A stretch of DNA of 64,000 nucleotides, taken from assembly GCF_900009135.1 (NCBI RefSeq), contig NZ_LT797685.1, positions 1-64,000 of the forward strand. The letters are read 5' to 3'. Numbering within the stretch: position 1 is the first letter of the stretch; every line of letters starts with the position of its first letter. The translations under genes and the position numbers were made by a program. The stretch comes from Planktothrix sp. PCC 11201. Its GTDB lineage: Bacteria; Cyanobacteriota; Cyanobacteriia; Cyanobacteriales; Microcoleaceae. Positions 43,755-53,700 of this stretch are shown piece by piece. Under the pieces are notes generated by a model. It saw only the letters and a list, made by a program, of their open reading frames with translations. It ran no database searches and was not told the DNA's origin.

Positions 43755-44404
43755 ATTGGAAGCGAGCCAGAAAGAGCCACAAAGGAAAACAAGATCCGAT
43801 AGTCCGTGCTCAGAAACAGGCAGATTTAGAGATGTTGGAATTATCGGCTGCGGCTGGAGAAATTGACTTAAAGTATTTAGATGAATCGGGTTTTTGTCTG
43901 TGGAGTGAACCGGGTTACACCTATTATTTTAGAGGGGAACAAAAACGTTTAGAACAAACACATCGTCGGGGTCGAAGATTAAGTATTATTGGGTTTTTGC
44001 AACAGCAAATCAGTTTTGTTTACGGCTTGGTGATTGGAGGTGTGAATCGCAAGTGTTATATCCAAATGATGGAACAAGAAGCAACAGAGGCTGAAAAAGC
44101 CGGACGGATGAGAGTTATTGTCCAAGATAATAGCCCGATACATCAATGCCATGAGGTGAAAAAACTCTGGCCAAAATGGGAAAGTATGGGTTTGTATATT
44201 TTCTGTTTACCTAAATATTGTTCCGAAATGAATCCGATTGAATTAGAGTGGCAACATCTCAAAAAAGATGAACTATCAGGACAAACATTTGAGGATGAAT
44301 TAGACCTAGCTTATGCGGTAATTAATGGTATTCAAGCTAGGGCAGAAAGAGGAAACTACACCACACAACGGATGAAATTTCACTCGGAGCAACAACCAAG
44401 TTAA
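43751..44404 (+). CDS. IS630 transposase, second frame (DDE catalytic part)
   Basis: The frame holds the DDE core: first Asp in LKYLDESGFCLW, second Asp in VIVQDNSPIHQC, and the acidic third residue in NPIELEWQHLK (Glu). It ends in the family-typical C-terminus. It overlaps the first frame by four bases and is probably expressed mainly by -1 frameshifting rather than from its own start. Confidence 0.9.
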   Translation: MNWKRARKSHKGKQDPIVRAQKQADLEMLELSAAAGEIDLKYLDESGFCLWSEPGYTYYFRGEQKRLEQTHRRGRRLSIIGFLQQQISFVYGLVIGGVNRKCYIQMMEQEATEAEKAGRMRVIVQDNSPIHQCHEVKKLWPKWESMGLYIFCLPKYCSEMNPIELEWQHLKKDELSGQTFEDELDLAYAVINGIQARAERGNYTTQRMKFHSEQQPS

Positions 44405-44730
44405 CTTTTCGTTACATACTTGTTGATTTTCTCGCCCACCTACTTAATGGTGCAATTGCCAATATTTTTTTAAACGCGCCGGACTGGATGATTGAAATTT
44501 TATCCCCCGATCAAAGTCTAACAAAAGTGATTAAAAAAATTCTCTATTGTCTGAATCATCAAACTCAAATGGCTTGGTTAATTGATCCTGAAGAACAATC
44601 TATCTTTGTTTATCACGCTCAACAACAAACAGAAGTTTTTGAACAACCCGAATCACTAATATCTGTACCCCCATTTGCCACGGATCTTAAACTAACAGTT
44701 GGCGAGTTATTCGCTTGGCTTTTGGAATAA

Positions 44731-45010
44731 AAAAGATGATATAATATTGTTAATAAATATTGAAAAATATGCCAATTAACCCTAAAAATACTCTACAATT
44801 TAATAAGGTAAATTGCAGCCTGGAGAATTAAACGCTAAAAACCATTGTCATCAATTGTTGACGATTAACGAACCAAATAGTCAGCTAATGGGGAAAACTA
44901 GGAATCTGTGTTGTTCAGCAACAGCTATATTAATATATTGAACAATCTTGACCGTGAATATCGATTAAGATGACTAACCACCAATACTCAAAAGTTTAAC
45001 GGAAACAACT
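44731..45010. other. 280-base intergenic region before gltD
   Basis: It is AT-rich with no open frame or strong hairpin that I can support. It should contain the gltD promoter. No clear NtcA box (GTA-N8-TAC) was found by eye. Confidence 0.4.
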
Positions 45011-46495
45011 ATGGGAAAACCGACCGGCTTCTTAGAATATCTGCGGGAGTTACCGTCTGAACTCGCCCCCCTTGACCGGGTTCATAACTGGGATGAGTTT
45101 CATCTGCCCATGGAAGATGACAAACTACGCACCCAAGCCGCCCGGTGTATGGACTGCGGCACCCCCTTTTGCCATACGGGAACGATTATTAGTGGCATGG
45201 CCAGTGGTTGTCCTATCAATAACCTGATCCCGGAATGGAATGATTTAATCTATCGGGGACTGTGGAAAGAGGCCCTAGACCGTCTGCACAAAACCAATAA
45301 TTTCCCCGAATTTACGGGTCGGGTTTGCCCCGCGCCCTGTGAGGGTTCCTGCGTTTTGGGCATTCATAACCCTCCGGTGACGATTAAAAATATTGAATGT
45401 TCGATTATTGATAAGGGTTGGGAGGAAGGCTGGATCACCCCAGAACCCCCCGCTAAACGCACTGGAAAGAAAGTCGCGGTGATTGGTTCTGGCCCGGCGG
45501 GATTATCGGCGGCGGCCCAATTAAATAAAGCGGGTCATTGGGTGACGGTCTTTGAACGGGCTGATCGTCCAGGGGGCCTGTTAATGTATGGTATCCCGAA
45601 CATGAAGCTGGATAAGGAACAGGTGGTTTTGCGGCGTCTGAAGGTCTTGGAAGACGAGGGCGTGAAGTTTATTTGCAATACGGAAGTCGGTAAGGACTTT
45701 CCCGCCGAAAATCTATTAAAAGAGTTTGATTCGGTACTTTTATGTACTGGAGCTACTAAACCCCGGGATTTGCCGATTGAAGGGCGCGACCTGAAGGGGA
45801 TTCATTTTGCCATGGAGTTCCTCACGGCTAATACGCAAGCGGTTTTAAATAAGCAACCCGGCAGTGATTTTATCTCGGCCCAGGGTAAAGATGTGGTGAT
45901 TATTGGCGGGGGGGATACGGGGACGGACTGCGTAGGAACCTCTATTCGTCACGGTTGCAATACGGTGGTGCAGTTGGAAATTCTGCCCCAACCTCCCTCG
46001 GAACGGGCTGCTAATAATCCTTGGCCGGAGTGGCCGAAGGTTTATAAAATGGATTATGGCCAGGAGGAAGCGGCGGCGAAATTTGGCTCTGATCCTCGGG
46101 TTTATCTAACTACTGCAACTAAGTTTGAAGGGGATGAAAATGGCCATGTTAAGGCGATTCATACCGTTGAGGTGGAATGGGCGAAAAATGAGCAGGGGCA
46201 ATTTATTCCTAAGCATATTCCCGGCACGGAAAAGGTGACTCCCACCCAATTAGTGTTACTGGCGATGGGGTTTCTGGGGCCAGAACAACCGTTATTAGAC
46301 AGTTTGGGTTTAGAACGGGATGCCCGCAGTAATGTTAAGGCTGAACACGGCAAGTATGCTACCAGTATTCCTGGGGTATTTGCGGCGGGGGATTGTCGTC
46401 GGGGCCAAAGCCTTGTGGTTTGGGCGTTTAATGAGGGTCGTGGCGCCGCCCGGGAATGTGATTTGTATTTGATGGGACAGACGGATTTGCCTTAA
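45011..46495 (+). CDS. gltD: glutamate synthase small subunit (NADPH-type, GltD)
   Basis: GltD supplies electrons from NAD(P)H to the large GOGAT subunit that makes glutamate from glutamine and 2-oxoglutarate. The 494-aa product has the N-terminal Cys-rich 4Fe-4S region ([37 protein letters not shown]). An FAD-binding Rossmann motif, [17 protein letters not shown], follows, then an NAD(P) site [13 protein letters not shown] and the late FAD motif [18 protein letters not shown]. Length and motifs are complete. The large-subunit gene gltB is not adjacent. It is monocistronic as far as seen. Confidence 0.95.
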   Translation: MGKPTGFLEYLRELPSELAPLDRVHNWDEFHLPMEDDKLRTQAARCMDCGTPFCHTGTIISGMASGCPINNLIPEWNDLIYRGLWKEALDRLHKTNNFPEFTGRVCPAPCEGSCVLGIHNPPVTIKNIECSIIDKGWEEGWITPEPPAKRTGKKVAVIGSGPAGLSAAAQLNKAGHWVTVFERADRPGGLLMYGIPNMKLDKEQVVLRRLKVLEDEGVKFICNTEVGKDFPAENLLKEFDSVLLCTGATKPRDLPIEGRDLKGIHFAMEFLTANTQAVLNKQPGSDFISAQGKDVVIIGGGDTGTDCVGTSIRHGCNTVVQLEILPQPPSERAANNPWPEWPKVYKMDYGQEEAAAKFGSDPRVYLTTATKFEGDENGHVKAIHTVEVEWAKNEQGQFIPKHIPGTEKVTPTQLVLLAMGFLGPEQPLLDSLGLERDARSNVKAEHGKYATSIPGVFAAGDCRRGQSLVVWAFNEGRGAARECDLYLMGQTDLP

Positions 46496-46542
46496 TTTGT
46501 AATTAGAAATCCCTCCTTTTTTTGGGGGGATTATTTGTCAGT

Positions 46543-46702
46543 TCGGGGCGGGTTTATGGAGATTATTTGTAAGGGGCAGAGCGGGTTTAGGGAGATTATT
46601 TGTAATTATCAAAGGTTAACTTTAACCCGCCCCTACAAGCTTGTAGGGGCAGGTTCGCCGACCGATTTTGTTAATTACCAATAACCTTAATAAACCTGCC
46701 CC
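46543..46702. repeat. composite of GGGGCGGGTT/AACCCGCCCC repeats
   Basis: Several GGGGCGGGTTTA-type and AACCCGCCCCTACAAGC-type arms occur in a nested arrangement, ending with TGTAGGGGCAGGTTCG...AAACCTGCCCC. The pieces GGAGATTATTTGTAA are directly repeated (from 46558 and 46591). It looks like two or more related palindromic elements inserted next to each other, between gltD and the CYTH gene. Confidence 0.7.
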
Positions 46703-46752
46703 ACCCCAAGAGGATATAGTTGCTCGATAAATTTTGGTTAACATTCAATTAA

Positions 46753-47217
46753 TTATTGAGTTTGGAAAGGGTTTTTAACTAAATTGACGTTATAATATCG
46801 GGGATCGGAGGTGACTTCTTCTCCGATCCAGTCGGGAATATTAATACTTTGGTCTTCTGTTTCAAGTTCAACTTCTGCTAAGATTAATCCTTGATTTTCT
46901 CCCCCAAATTCGTCAATTTCCCAAATTAAATTCCTGATATTAATTTTATATCGGGTTTTTTCAATTAAAGGGCGATCGCATAATGTTTCTAATAATTCTT
47001 GAGCCTCATCCACGGGGATTTTATACTCAAATTCCGCCCGACTGCTTCCCGTGGTTATGCCTTTAATGGTTAAATATCCCTGACTTCCTACGACCCGCAC
47101 CCGCACCGTGCGACCATTGATATTAGCAATATAGCCTTGACGATAGGTTTCTCCGACCGCAAGCGATCGCCATTCATCTCCTGTAACTAAAAATTTTCGT
47201 TCAATTTCTATTGCCAT
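46753..47217 (-). CDS. CYTH-domain triphosphate tunnel enzyme
   Basis: The 154-aa product begins with the signature EIERKFL and has alternating basic and acidic strands of the triphosphate tunnel fold (VRVRVVGSQGYLTIKG, EFEYKIPVDEA, KTRYKI, WEIDEFGGENQGLILAEVELE). CYTH proteins in bacteria hydrolyse inorganic triphosphate or related compounds, and only a few make cAMP. Length matches stand-alone members. No partner gene such as CHAD is adjacent. Confidence 0.92.
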   Translation of the reverse strand: MAIEIERKFLVTGDEWRSLAVGETYRQGYIANINGRTVRVRVVGSQGYLTIKGITTGSSRAEFEYKIPVDEAQELLETLCDRPLIEKTRYKINIRNLIWEIDEFGGENQGLILAEVELETEDQSINIPDWIGEEVTSDPRYYNVNLVKNPFQTQ

Positions 47218-47296
47218 TTGTAGTGATCTAAAAAATTATCTGTTTATGATTATACCATAAAATTTTATATTTTTATCAACAAATAAAAAAAATCCC

Positions 47297-47340
47297 GTTG
47301 TTGCGCTTCAGCGCAATCTTGAGGGCTTTAGCCCAACAAC
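47297..47340 (-). repeat. REP-like element, copy left of the carotenoid pair
   Basis: On the minus strand it reads GTTGTTGGGCTAAAGCCC...GCGCTGAAGCGCAACAAC, with two small internal hairpins (GGGCTTTAGCCC and TTGCGCTTCAGCGCAA). A related copy in opposite orientation lies at 50685-50730. Confidence 0.8.
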
Positions 47341-47476
47341 ATACAAGATCATGTTTATATTAATAACAATTAATTTACCAATATCTACAAAATTGATATA
47401 ATCATTGTATGGTGAGCGTCATCCCTCGCTAGATTATAAAATAATCTGGCTTTAAAATTTTAAGTTTATTTTATCC

Positions 47477-49441
47477 ATGACTGAACTATTTAATCCTTCT
47501 GAAAATTCTAATGTTTCTCGTCGTTTTATTCTAAAATTATTCGGTATTAGTGCGGTTACTGGTGTCTTAGGATATTCTCGATTTCATAAACCCGAACCCA
47601 CTATTTTCCAGCCGAATATCATTAATTTACCCCAATTTTTAACCCAACCTAAGCACGTTGTAATTGTCGGTGCAGGACTAGCTGGATTAGCCAGTGCCTA
47701 TGAATTAAGTCAACGGGGATTTAAAGTGAGTTTATTAGAAAAATCTCCCCAGTTAGGCGGTAAAATTGCCAGTTGGGATATTAAAATAGGGGATCAAACC
47801 TTTAAAATGGAACATGGTTTTCATGGTTTCTTTCCTCAATATTATAACTTAAAATCCTTAGTTAAGGAAATCGAAATTGATAATAATTTTAAATCCTTAG
47901 AATCCTACGCGGTGGTTTTTAAAAATAACCAATATCAACCGGAAGTATTCCGTCCCAGTCATTCTGCTTTTCCTTGGAATGTGGTCGATTTAGGATTTTC
48001 TTCTGCTAATCGTTTAAACTGGGGAATTAATCTAACTCATCTCAATCATTGGAAAGTCTTTAGAGAAATTGGCGGGTTTAAAATTCCTAATAGTTATCAA
48101 CGCTTAGATGATATTTCCGTTGCGGACTGGGTGAGTCAAGATTTCCCCCAAGGTTTATATGATTTATACTTTCTTCCCTTTGCTAAATCCAGTTTAAATG
48201 CACCGGATAAATTGAGTGTGGGAGAACTTATGCAGTTTTTCCATTTCTATTTTTTTGGTAATCCTGAAGGGTTAGCTTTTAATGGGACTCGGCAAGATAT
48301 GGGAAGCAGTTTAGTCCAACCTTTAGTTAAAGCAATTCAACAAAAAGGTGGGGAAGTTTTAACCGATATTACCGTAAGTAATATTAACTGGAATCAAGGA
48401 AAAATTGATTCTATTAGTTATTTTCAAGGTAATCAAATTAATTCGGTTCCATTTTGGGTTAAATATAATTCAATTCTATCATCAATTACCCCACCTTTAC
48501 CCGAAAATAAACATTTAGAATACTTTGGGGATGGAGATGATATTTATGCGATATCTAGTCAGAATAATCAAGCTATTTCTTTACAATGTACCCATCAAGG
48601 TTGCACCGTACAAATGGCAGAAGATGGATATTTTCATTGTCCTTGTCACGGAGCTATTTTTGATCAAAATGGCAAAGTGATTTCTGGCCCAGCACAACGG
48701 GATTTAACACCCTACAAAGTTAGGGACAGACAGGATAATCAAGTTCAGTTATTGAGTGTTAATTCTAATACAAACCAGACCCAGAATATTCAGGCAGACT
48801 ATTATGTATTAGCGACGGATATTCCCGGGACACAACGATTATTTACGGGGATGACCGGGGAAATTAATCAACAGGTACAACAACAAATTGAACAATTACA
48901 AGTCGCTGACCCTTTTGCCGTTTGTCGGTTTTGGTTTGACCGAGATTTTCCCTGGGAACATAGTCATTTTACCTCTCTATCGGGTTATGATTTAACCGAT
49001 AGTATCACCCTTTATCATCGGATTCAAGAAGAATATATTCAATGGTATGAAGCAACCGGGGGGACTGTGGTAGAACTTCACGCTTATTGTTATAAAGAAG
49101 CTCAATTTCCTACTCAAGAAATATTGTTAAAAACTTTTGAACAGGAACTTTATGAAATTGTCCCCGAATTAAAATTAGCTACCCTATTACATCGGGAATT
49201 AGTCAATCAGAAAAATTTTGCCGGATATCCCCCCGGAAGTTATGCAAATCGTCCGGCTACGAATTCCGGGGTTACTAATTTAATGTTTGCCGGAGATTGG
49301 GTAAAAATGCCCTTTCCCTGTGGTTTAATGGAAAGGGCTGTTAGTAGTGGATTATTAGCAGCAAATGAGATTTTATATCAGGAGGGTTTGCAAAAACGAT
49401 CACTTTTTTCTGTAAATCCAGAAGGATTTTTAAAGATATAA
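47477..49441 (+). CDS. cruE: CruE-like carotenoid desaturase/methyltransferase with inserted Rieske domain
   Basis: The 654-aa product has a twin-arginine-like N-terminus (SRRFILKLFGISAVTG) and an FAD-binding motif, VVIVGAGLAGLASAYELSQRG. It has the carotenoid-desaturase/amine-oxidase body (MEHGFHGFFPQYYNL) and a Rieske [2Fe-2S] site inserted at about residues 370-420 (CTHQGC and CPCHGAIF). The C-terminal FAD motif is FAGDWVKMPFPCGLMERAVSSG. A CrtU-like desaturase is what I recall for cyanobacterial CruE, which makes aromatic chi-ring carotenoids from beta-carotene. The next gene encodes a Rieske oxygenase like CruH. The assignment is by architecture and neighbour. Confidence 0.75.
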   Translation: MTELFNPSENSNVSRRFILKLFGISAVTGVLGYSRFHKPEPTIFQPNIINLPQFLTQPKHVVIVGAGLAGLASAYELSQRGFKVSLLEKSPQLGGKIASWDIKIGDQTFKMEHGFHGFFPQYYNLKSLVKEIEIDNNFKSLESYAVVFKNNQYQPEVFRPSHSAFPWNVVDLGFSSANRLNWGINLTHLNHWKVFREIGGFKIPNSYQRLDDISVADWVSQDFPQGLYDLYFLPFAKSSLNAPDKLSVGELMQFFHFYFFGNPEGLAFNGTRQDMGSSLVQPLVKAIQQKGGEVLTDITVSNINWNQGKIDSISYFQGNQINSVPFWVKYNSILSSITPPLPENKHLEYFGDGDDIYAISSQNNQAISLQCTHQGCTVQMAEDGYFHCPCHGAIFDQNGKVISGPAQRDLTPYKVRDRQDNQVQLLSVNSNTNQTQNIQADYYVLATDIPGTQRLFTGMTGEINQQVQQQIEQLQVADPFAVCRFWFDRDFPWEHSHFTSLSGYDLTDSITLYHRIQEEYIQWYEATGGTVVELHAYCYKEAQFPTQEILLKTFEQELYEIVPELKLATLLHRELVNQKNFAGYPPGSYANRPATNSGVTNLMFAGDWVKMPFPCGLMERAVSSGLLAANEILYQEGLQKRSLFSVNPEGFLKI

Positions 49442-49466
49442 AATTGATTTCACTTTAATTCCGCGC

Positions 49467-49588
49467 AGGCGGAATTTGTTTGTATAGCTGCGATTTCAAT
49501 CGCCAGGTTAATATAAATTTTCTATGTAGGCGGAATTTGTTTGTATAGCTGCGATTTCAATCGCCAGGTTAATATAAATCTTCTATTA
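49467..49588 (+). repeat. 61-bp tandem duplication between the carotenoid genes
   Basis: Two direct copies beginning AGGCGGAATTTGTTTGTAT (49467 and 49528) are nearly identical. Each ends with TCGCCAGGTTAATATAAAT and TTCTAT. A third partial piece, CCAGGTTAATAT, runs up to the start codon at 49606. The array forms most of the leader of the downstream Rieske gene. Confidence 0.92.
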
Positions 49589-49605
49589 AAATCACCCAGG
49601 TTAAT

Positions 49606-50655
49606 ATGAATTCAGAAAAATTATCCCATACAACTAACGATATTCGACAGTCAGGAATCAACCCGAATCACTGGTATGTTGTAGCGGCGAGTCATGAAGT
49701 CAAAACTAAACCTGTAGAAGTCAAATTATGGCATCAAAATATTGTTTTATTTCGGGATAGTTTAGGCAAAATTCAAGCCTTAGAAAATCGCTGTCCCCAT
49801 CGACAAGTTAAACTGAGTCATGGTAAAATTATCTCGGATTATATAGAATGTGCTTATCATGGTTGGCAATTTAATACTCAAGGAGAATGTGTCCTAGTTC
49901 CCTATTTAGAGGATAAGCAAAAATTACCTAAAAATTGTAAAATTAAAGAATATTCTGTTAAAGAATTAGAGGGTTTTATTTGGTTATTTCTTGGGGATAA
50001 TCCTAATTTAATTCAACCTTTAGCCATTCCAGAATGGGAACACTTGAATTATATTGCTACGGTTTCAACCATTCATTATCAAGGTCATTTTTCCTTTTTA
50101 ATTGAGAATTTAATGGATATGTACCATGGACATTTACATCAAGATTTACAAGCTTGGACAGATGCTCAGTTAGAAAAAATAGAAGAAACCCCAAACCGAG
50201 TTGATGCTTATTATCAAGCTCAGAGTTATTATAAAATTGATAAAATTTGGTCAATTTCTCAGCTATTTTTTCCGGGTTTAAGAAAACTTCATCCCGAACC
50301 TTTAACGGTGAGTTATATTTATCCCCATTGGGTTTCTACCTTGGGAGAATATTTTAAAATATATTGTTTATTTTGTCCGATTAGTTTAACAGAAACCCGA
50401 GCTTATTTAATTCATTTTACCTCATTAAATGCTTTTTGGCGACTCCATAAATTGCCCGTCAAGTTCAGAAAATTTGTCAAAGATTTATGTTTTGGTTCCG
50501 CCCAAAACCTATTGGATGGGTTGGTAAAACAGGATATTTTAATGATAGAAGAAGAACAACAAGCTTATTTAGAAAATACCCAACAAAAAGGATATGAATT
50601 TAACCCGACTATCGCCAGTGTTCAACGGTTAATTAACAATCAAGTTGAAAGATAA
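49606..50655 (+). CDS. cruH: Rieske non-heme iron oxygenase, CruH-like
   Basis: The 349-aa product has a Rieske [2Fe-2S] domain with CPHR (about residue 63) and CAYHGW (about residue 84). The mononuclear iron site follows in ENLMDMYHGHLH (about 166-177). This is the PaO/VanA-type oxygenase layout. It sits 165 bases behind the CruE-like gene on the same strand. In Synechococcus 7002, CruH oxidises the aromatic-ring methyl groups to give synechoxanthin. By analogy this is a carotenoid-ring oxidase, with other Rieske oxygenase substrates possible. Confidence 0.75.
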   Translation: MNSEKLSHTTNDIRQSGINPNHWYVVAASHEVKTKPVEVKLWHQNIVLFRDSLGKIQALENRCPHRQVKLSHGKIISDYIECAYHGWQFNTQGECVLVPYLEDKQKLPKNCKIKEYSVKELEGFIWLFLGDNPNLIQPLAIPEWEHLNYIATVSTIHYQGHFSFLIENLMDMYHGHLHQDLQAWTDAQLEKIEETPNRVDAYYQAQSYYKIDKIWSISQLFFPGLRKLHPEPLTVSYIYPHWVSTLGEYFKIYCLFCPISLTETRAYLIHFTSLNAFWRLHKLPVKFRKFVKDLCFGSAQNLLDGLVKQDILMIEEEQQAYLENTQQKGYEFNPTIASVQRLINNQVER

Positions 50656-50684
50656 TCATTAGGGGGTCATCAATACAAAAATTT

Positions 50685-50730
50685 GTTGTTGGGATAAGGA
50701 CACTTTTATGGAGCGCTGAAGCGCAACAAC
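50685..50730 (+). repeat. REP-like element, copy right of the carotenoid pair
   Basis: It starts GTTGTTGGGATAAGG and ends GAGCGCTGAAGCGCAACAAC. The terminal 18 bases are the exact reverse complement of 47297-47314. Confidence 0.8.
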
Positions 50731-50745
50731 GATGCAACGGTGAAT

Positions 50746-53700
50746 TTATGCTTTTTGCTTCAAAATTAATAAGGTAATATCATCAAATTGTTTTTCTTCT
50801 CCTCGGAATGTTACAATATCATTAATCACAGTTTGTTTAATTTCTTCTATTGGGTGTTGCCAATTTTGAGAAATAACATCACAGAGTCTATCCAGTCCAT
50901 ATTGTTGTTTATTAAGATTAAAGGTTTCTGTAATTCCATCGGTATATAAAACCACACCATCCCCAGTTTTTAACTCAACAGTTATGGAATTAATAAACTC
51001 CGTAATATTTTCATCTAAAGCAATCGGAATCCCTAAATCCATGGTATCAATCCGTTCAATCTTACCATCAGAACGAACAATCAAAATTTCTTCATGTTGT
51101 CCACTAACTGTTAATAAACCTTGATAATAATTTAAAATAGCTAAAGTTAAATTTCTATCCACATTCATCCGTGCAACATTTTTATAAAGAGTGTTGTTAA
51201 GAATCGTCAAAAATTGGATAGGGTTAGTTTCTCTAATTTCCGTCAGGGTACGAATTCCCATTTGAGCCATTAACATTAAAATCCCACTTTCTAACCCATG
51301 TCCGGTAACATCTCCAATTCCAAAAGTCACCACACCATCGGTTTCTAAAACATCATAATAATCGCCCCCAACTTCCTCCGCAGGTTCCATAAATCCCACA
51401 ATTTCTAACCCAGAAATCGCCGCCAATTCCTCTGGTTTGGGTAAAATCATTTGTTGTAAGCGACGAGTAACTTCTAATTCCGTTGCTAACCGTAAATTTT
51501 CCGTTTGTAGGCGACTAATATTAACATGGGTTTTAATTCTGGCTAAAAGTTCATCCTTAGCAAAGGGTTTCATCATATAATCATTCGCACCCATATTTAA
51601 CCCCGTTACAATATCTTGAACTTGAGTTTTAGCCGTTAATAAAATAATCGGTAATTCCGTTTGATTAAACTGTTCTCTAAGTTTTTGAGTAACTTCATAT
51701 CCAGTCATTTTAGGCATCATTACATCCAATAATATCACATCAGGTCTGAGTCCTTTGGCAATTAATTCTAAGGTTTCTTCGCCATTACTGGCTTGAAAAA
51801 CAGCATATTGATGCAGGGAAAGATTATTAAATAAAACTTGCCGATTAACTGCTTCATCATCAACAATTAGAATCTTAATAACTTCTGAAGAAGGGTTAAT
51901 TTGGGGTTGAACAAAACTAGAATTAATCGATAATAAGGTATTAATTTCTTGAGGTTGCAGCGGATTTTTAACTCGTTTTTCCGTTGGTGTTTTAACTGCA
52001 TTTTCAGCAATGGGTAGGGTAAACGTAAATCGAGAACCGATACCCACCTCCGATTCAACTGTAATTTCACCCCTATGTAATTCAATCAATTGTTTGGTAA
52101 TAGTTAATCCTAATCCGGTACCACCATATTCCCTAGCAGTTGACCCTTCTCCCTGTTCAAAGGATTCAAAAATTCGGTCTAATTTATTAGTAGGAATCCC
52201 AATTCCCGTATCAGAAATTGTAATTGCAATTTGAGACTTATTGCCTTTAGGTAAAATGATGGCTGAAATTTCTACGATTCCTTCCGGGGTAAATTTGATC
52301 GCATTTCCAATTAAATTATAGAGAATTTGTTGTAACCGATTTTCGTCTGCTTCCGCCAGGGGAAAATCAACAGGAATCCGATTAATAATATGTAAATTTT
52401 TCTGAGTAATTAGATGTTGACTCAAAATAGAAACCGCATCCGCAATCGCCCGAATATCAAGGGGTCGCAGTTCCAGTTCTATATTTTGGTGGCGCAGTTT
52501 AGAGAAATCCAAAATATCACCGACTAAACTTGATAAACGGCGACCACTAGCGGCAATCATCGCTAAATTACTATTAGTTTGAGGGGATAAATCTCCCGTT
52601 GCACCATCAATTAAAGATTCAGCAATCCCAATAATTCCATTTAAAGGAGTTCTTAATTCATGGGATGTATTGGCTAGAAATTCATCTTTTAATTGGTCTA
52701 AATGTTGCAGTTCTTCATTTTTAGCTTCTAAAATAGTAAAGGATTCTTTTAACTGTTTAGCCATGCTATTAAAAGATTTAGCTAACTGACCTAATTCATC
52801 ATCCCGTTTCAGGTTTACTTTTTGTTCCCAGTCCCCTTGAGCAATTTTTTTGGCGGCAATATTTAACTGTAAAATCGGTTTTACAATCCATTGTGTTGTG
52901 AATAATCCGATTAATGTAGCTCCCAATAATGCCAAACTACACAAAGCAATAGTGGTGCGAGTATTAGCATTAATTTGTTCCATAAAATCCGCTTCAGGAA
53001 CCACCACAAGAATTAACCAATTAACGGTTTTTCCCTTCTGAAACGGTAACACCTTGACAAAATAACGACTATTATTCCAAATAAACTCTAGTTCTTTCCC
53101 TTGTTTAATTTCCCTGAGATTAGAATGGGTTTGATTTAAATAGTTGGCGGTCGCTTGAGTTAAGGGATTTTGGCTTTTTAGCGCCGCAAATAACTGTCTA
53201 TCATTATTAACAACTAAAAAGGGTTTTTCTAAAGTTGAAGTGGCTAATAACGTGCCATCGCTATCGATTAAAAAGGTTTGTCCTGATTTTCCTACCTTTA
53301 ATCGATTTAAAAAATTTCCAATTCCATCTAACCGTAATGCGGTATTTAAAACCCCTTGAACTTCTTGGGTTTGAGGATTGTAAACCGGAAGCAAAGCACT
53401 CATTAATAAAGTCGGTTCTAATAAGGATAGATATACCGAACTCCAAGTCGCATCTCCCGCTTTTACTGCGTCTTTATACCACACCCCTTTCCTTGTATCA
53501 AAATCTTTAACAATAGTTGCAACTTCGGTGCGATCGCCTTTATAATCAGTTTTATAGGAATAAAAATCAGAATTAGTAAAAGTATCAACTACATTAATTC
53601 TTAAAGACCCATCCCCCAACTGTTCCCCCGTGCGTTCTTGTCCAGCAGCATTAGTAATTTTAATAAAGTTAATATCAGGATAAATTTGTACCTGTCGCCA

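Larger units (their letters stand above)
43270..44444 (+). mobile_element. IS630-family element inserted at TA in the Uma2 gene
   Basis: The 1175-bp element is bounded by imperfect inverted repeats AGTAGGTAGGC (43270-43280) and GCCCACCTACT (44434-44444). TA on both sides (43268-43269 and 44445-44446) is the target duplication typical of IS630/Tc1-mariner. It carries two overlapping transposase frames. Confidence 0.93.
42990..44730 (+). pseudogene. Uma2 family gene split by an IS630 element
   Basis: The 5' part (42990-43269) encodes residues 1 to ~93 of a Uma2 protein, up to SVFTWDRIPRDD. The 3' part (44447-44730) resumes exactly in frame with NGAIANIFLNAPDWMIEILSPDQSL and runs to a normal end. 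Removing the IS and one TA copy leaves 564 bases, that is 187 codons plus stop, the usual family length. There are no other disablements, so the insertion looks recent. The ribosome binding site AGGAGG lies just before the ATG. Confidence 0.93.

Noticed and set aside
46543-46702. Possible CRISPR-like array because of repeated GGGCGGGTT arms
   Set aside because: Spacing is irregular, arms are inverted rather than direct, and there are no cas genes or regular spacers.
47280-47476. Possible tRNA or riboswitch before the CruE-like gene
   Set aside because: The only structures are the two small REP-like hairpins. No cloverleaf or known riboswitch core was found.
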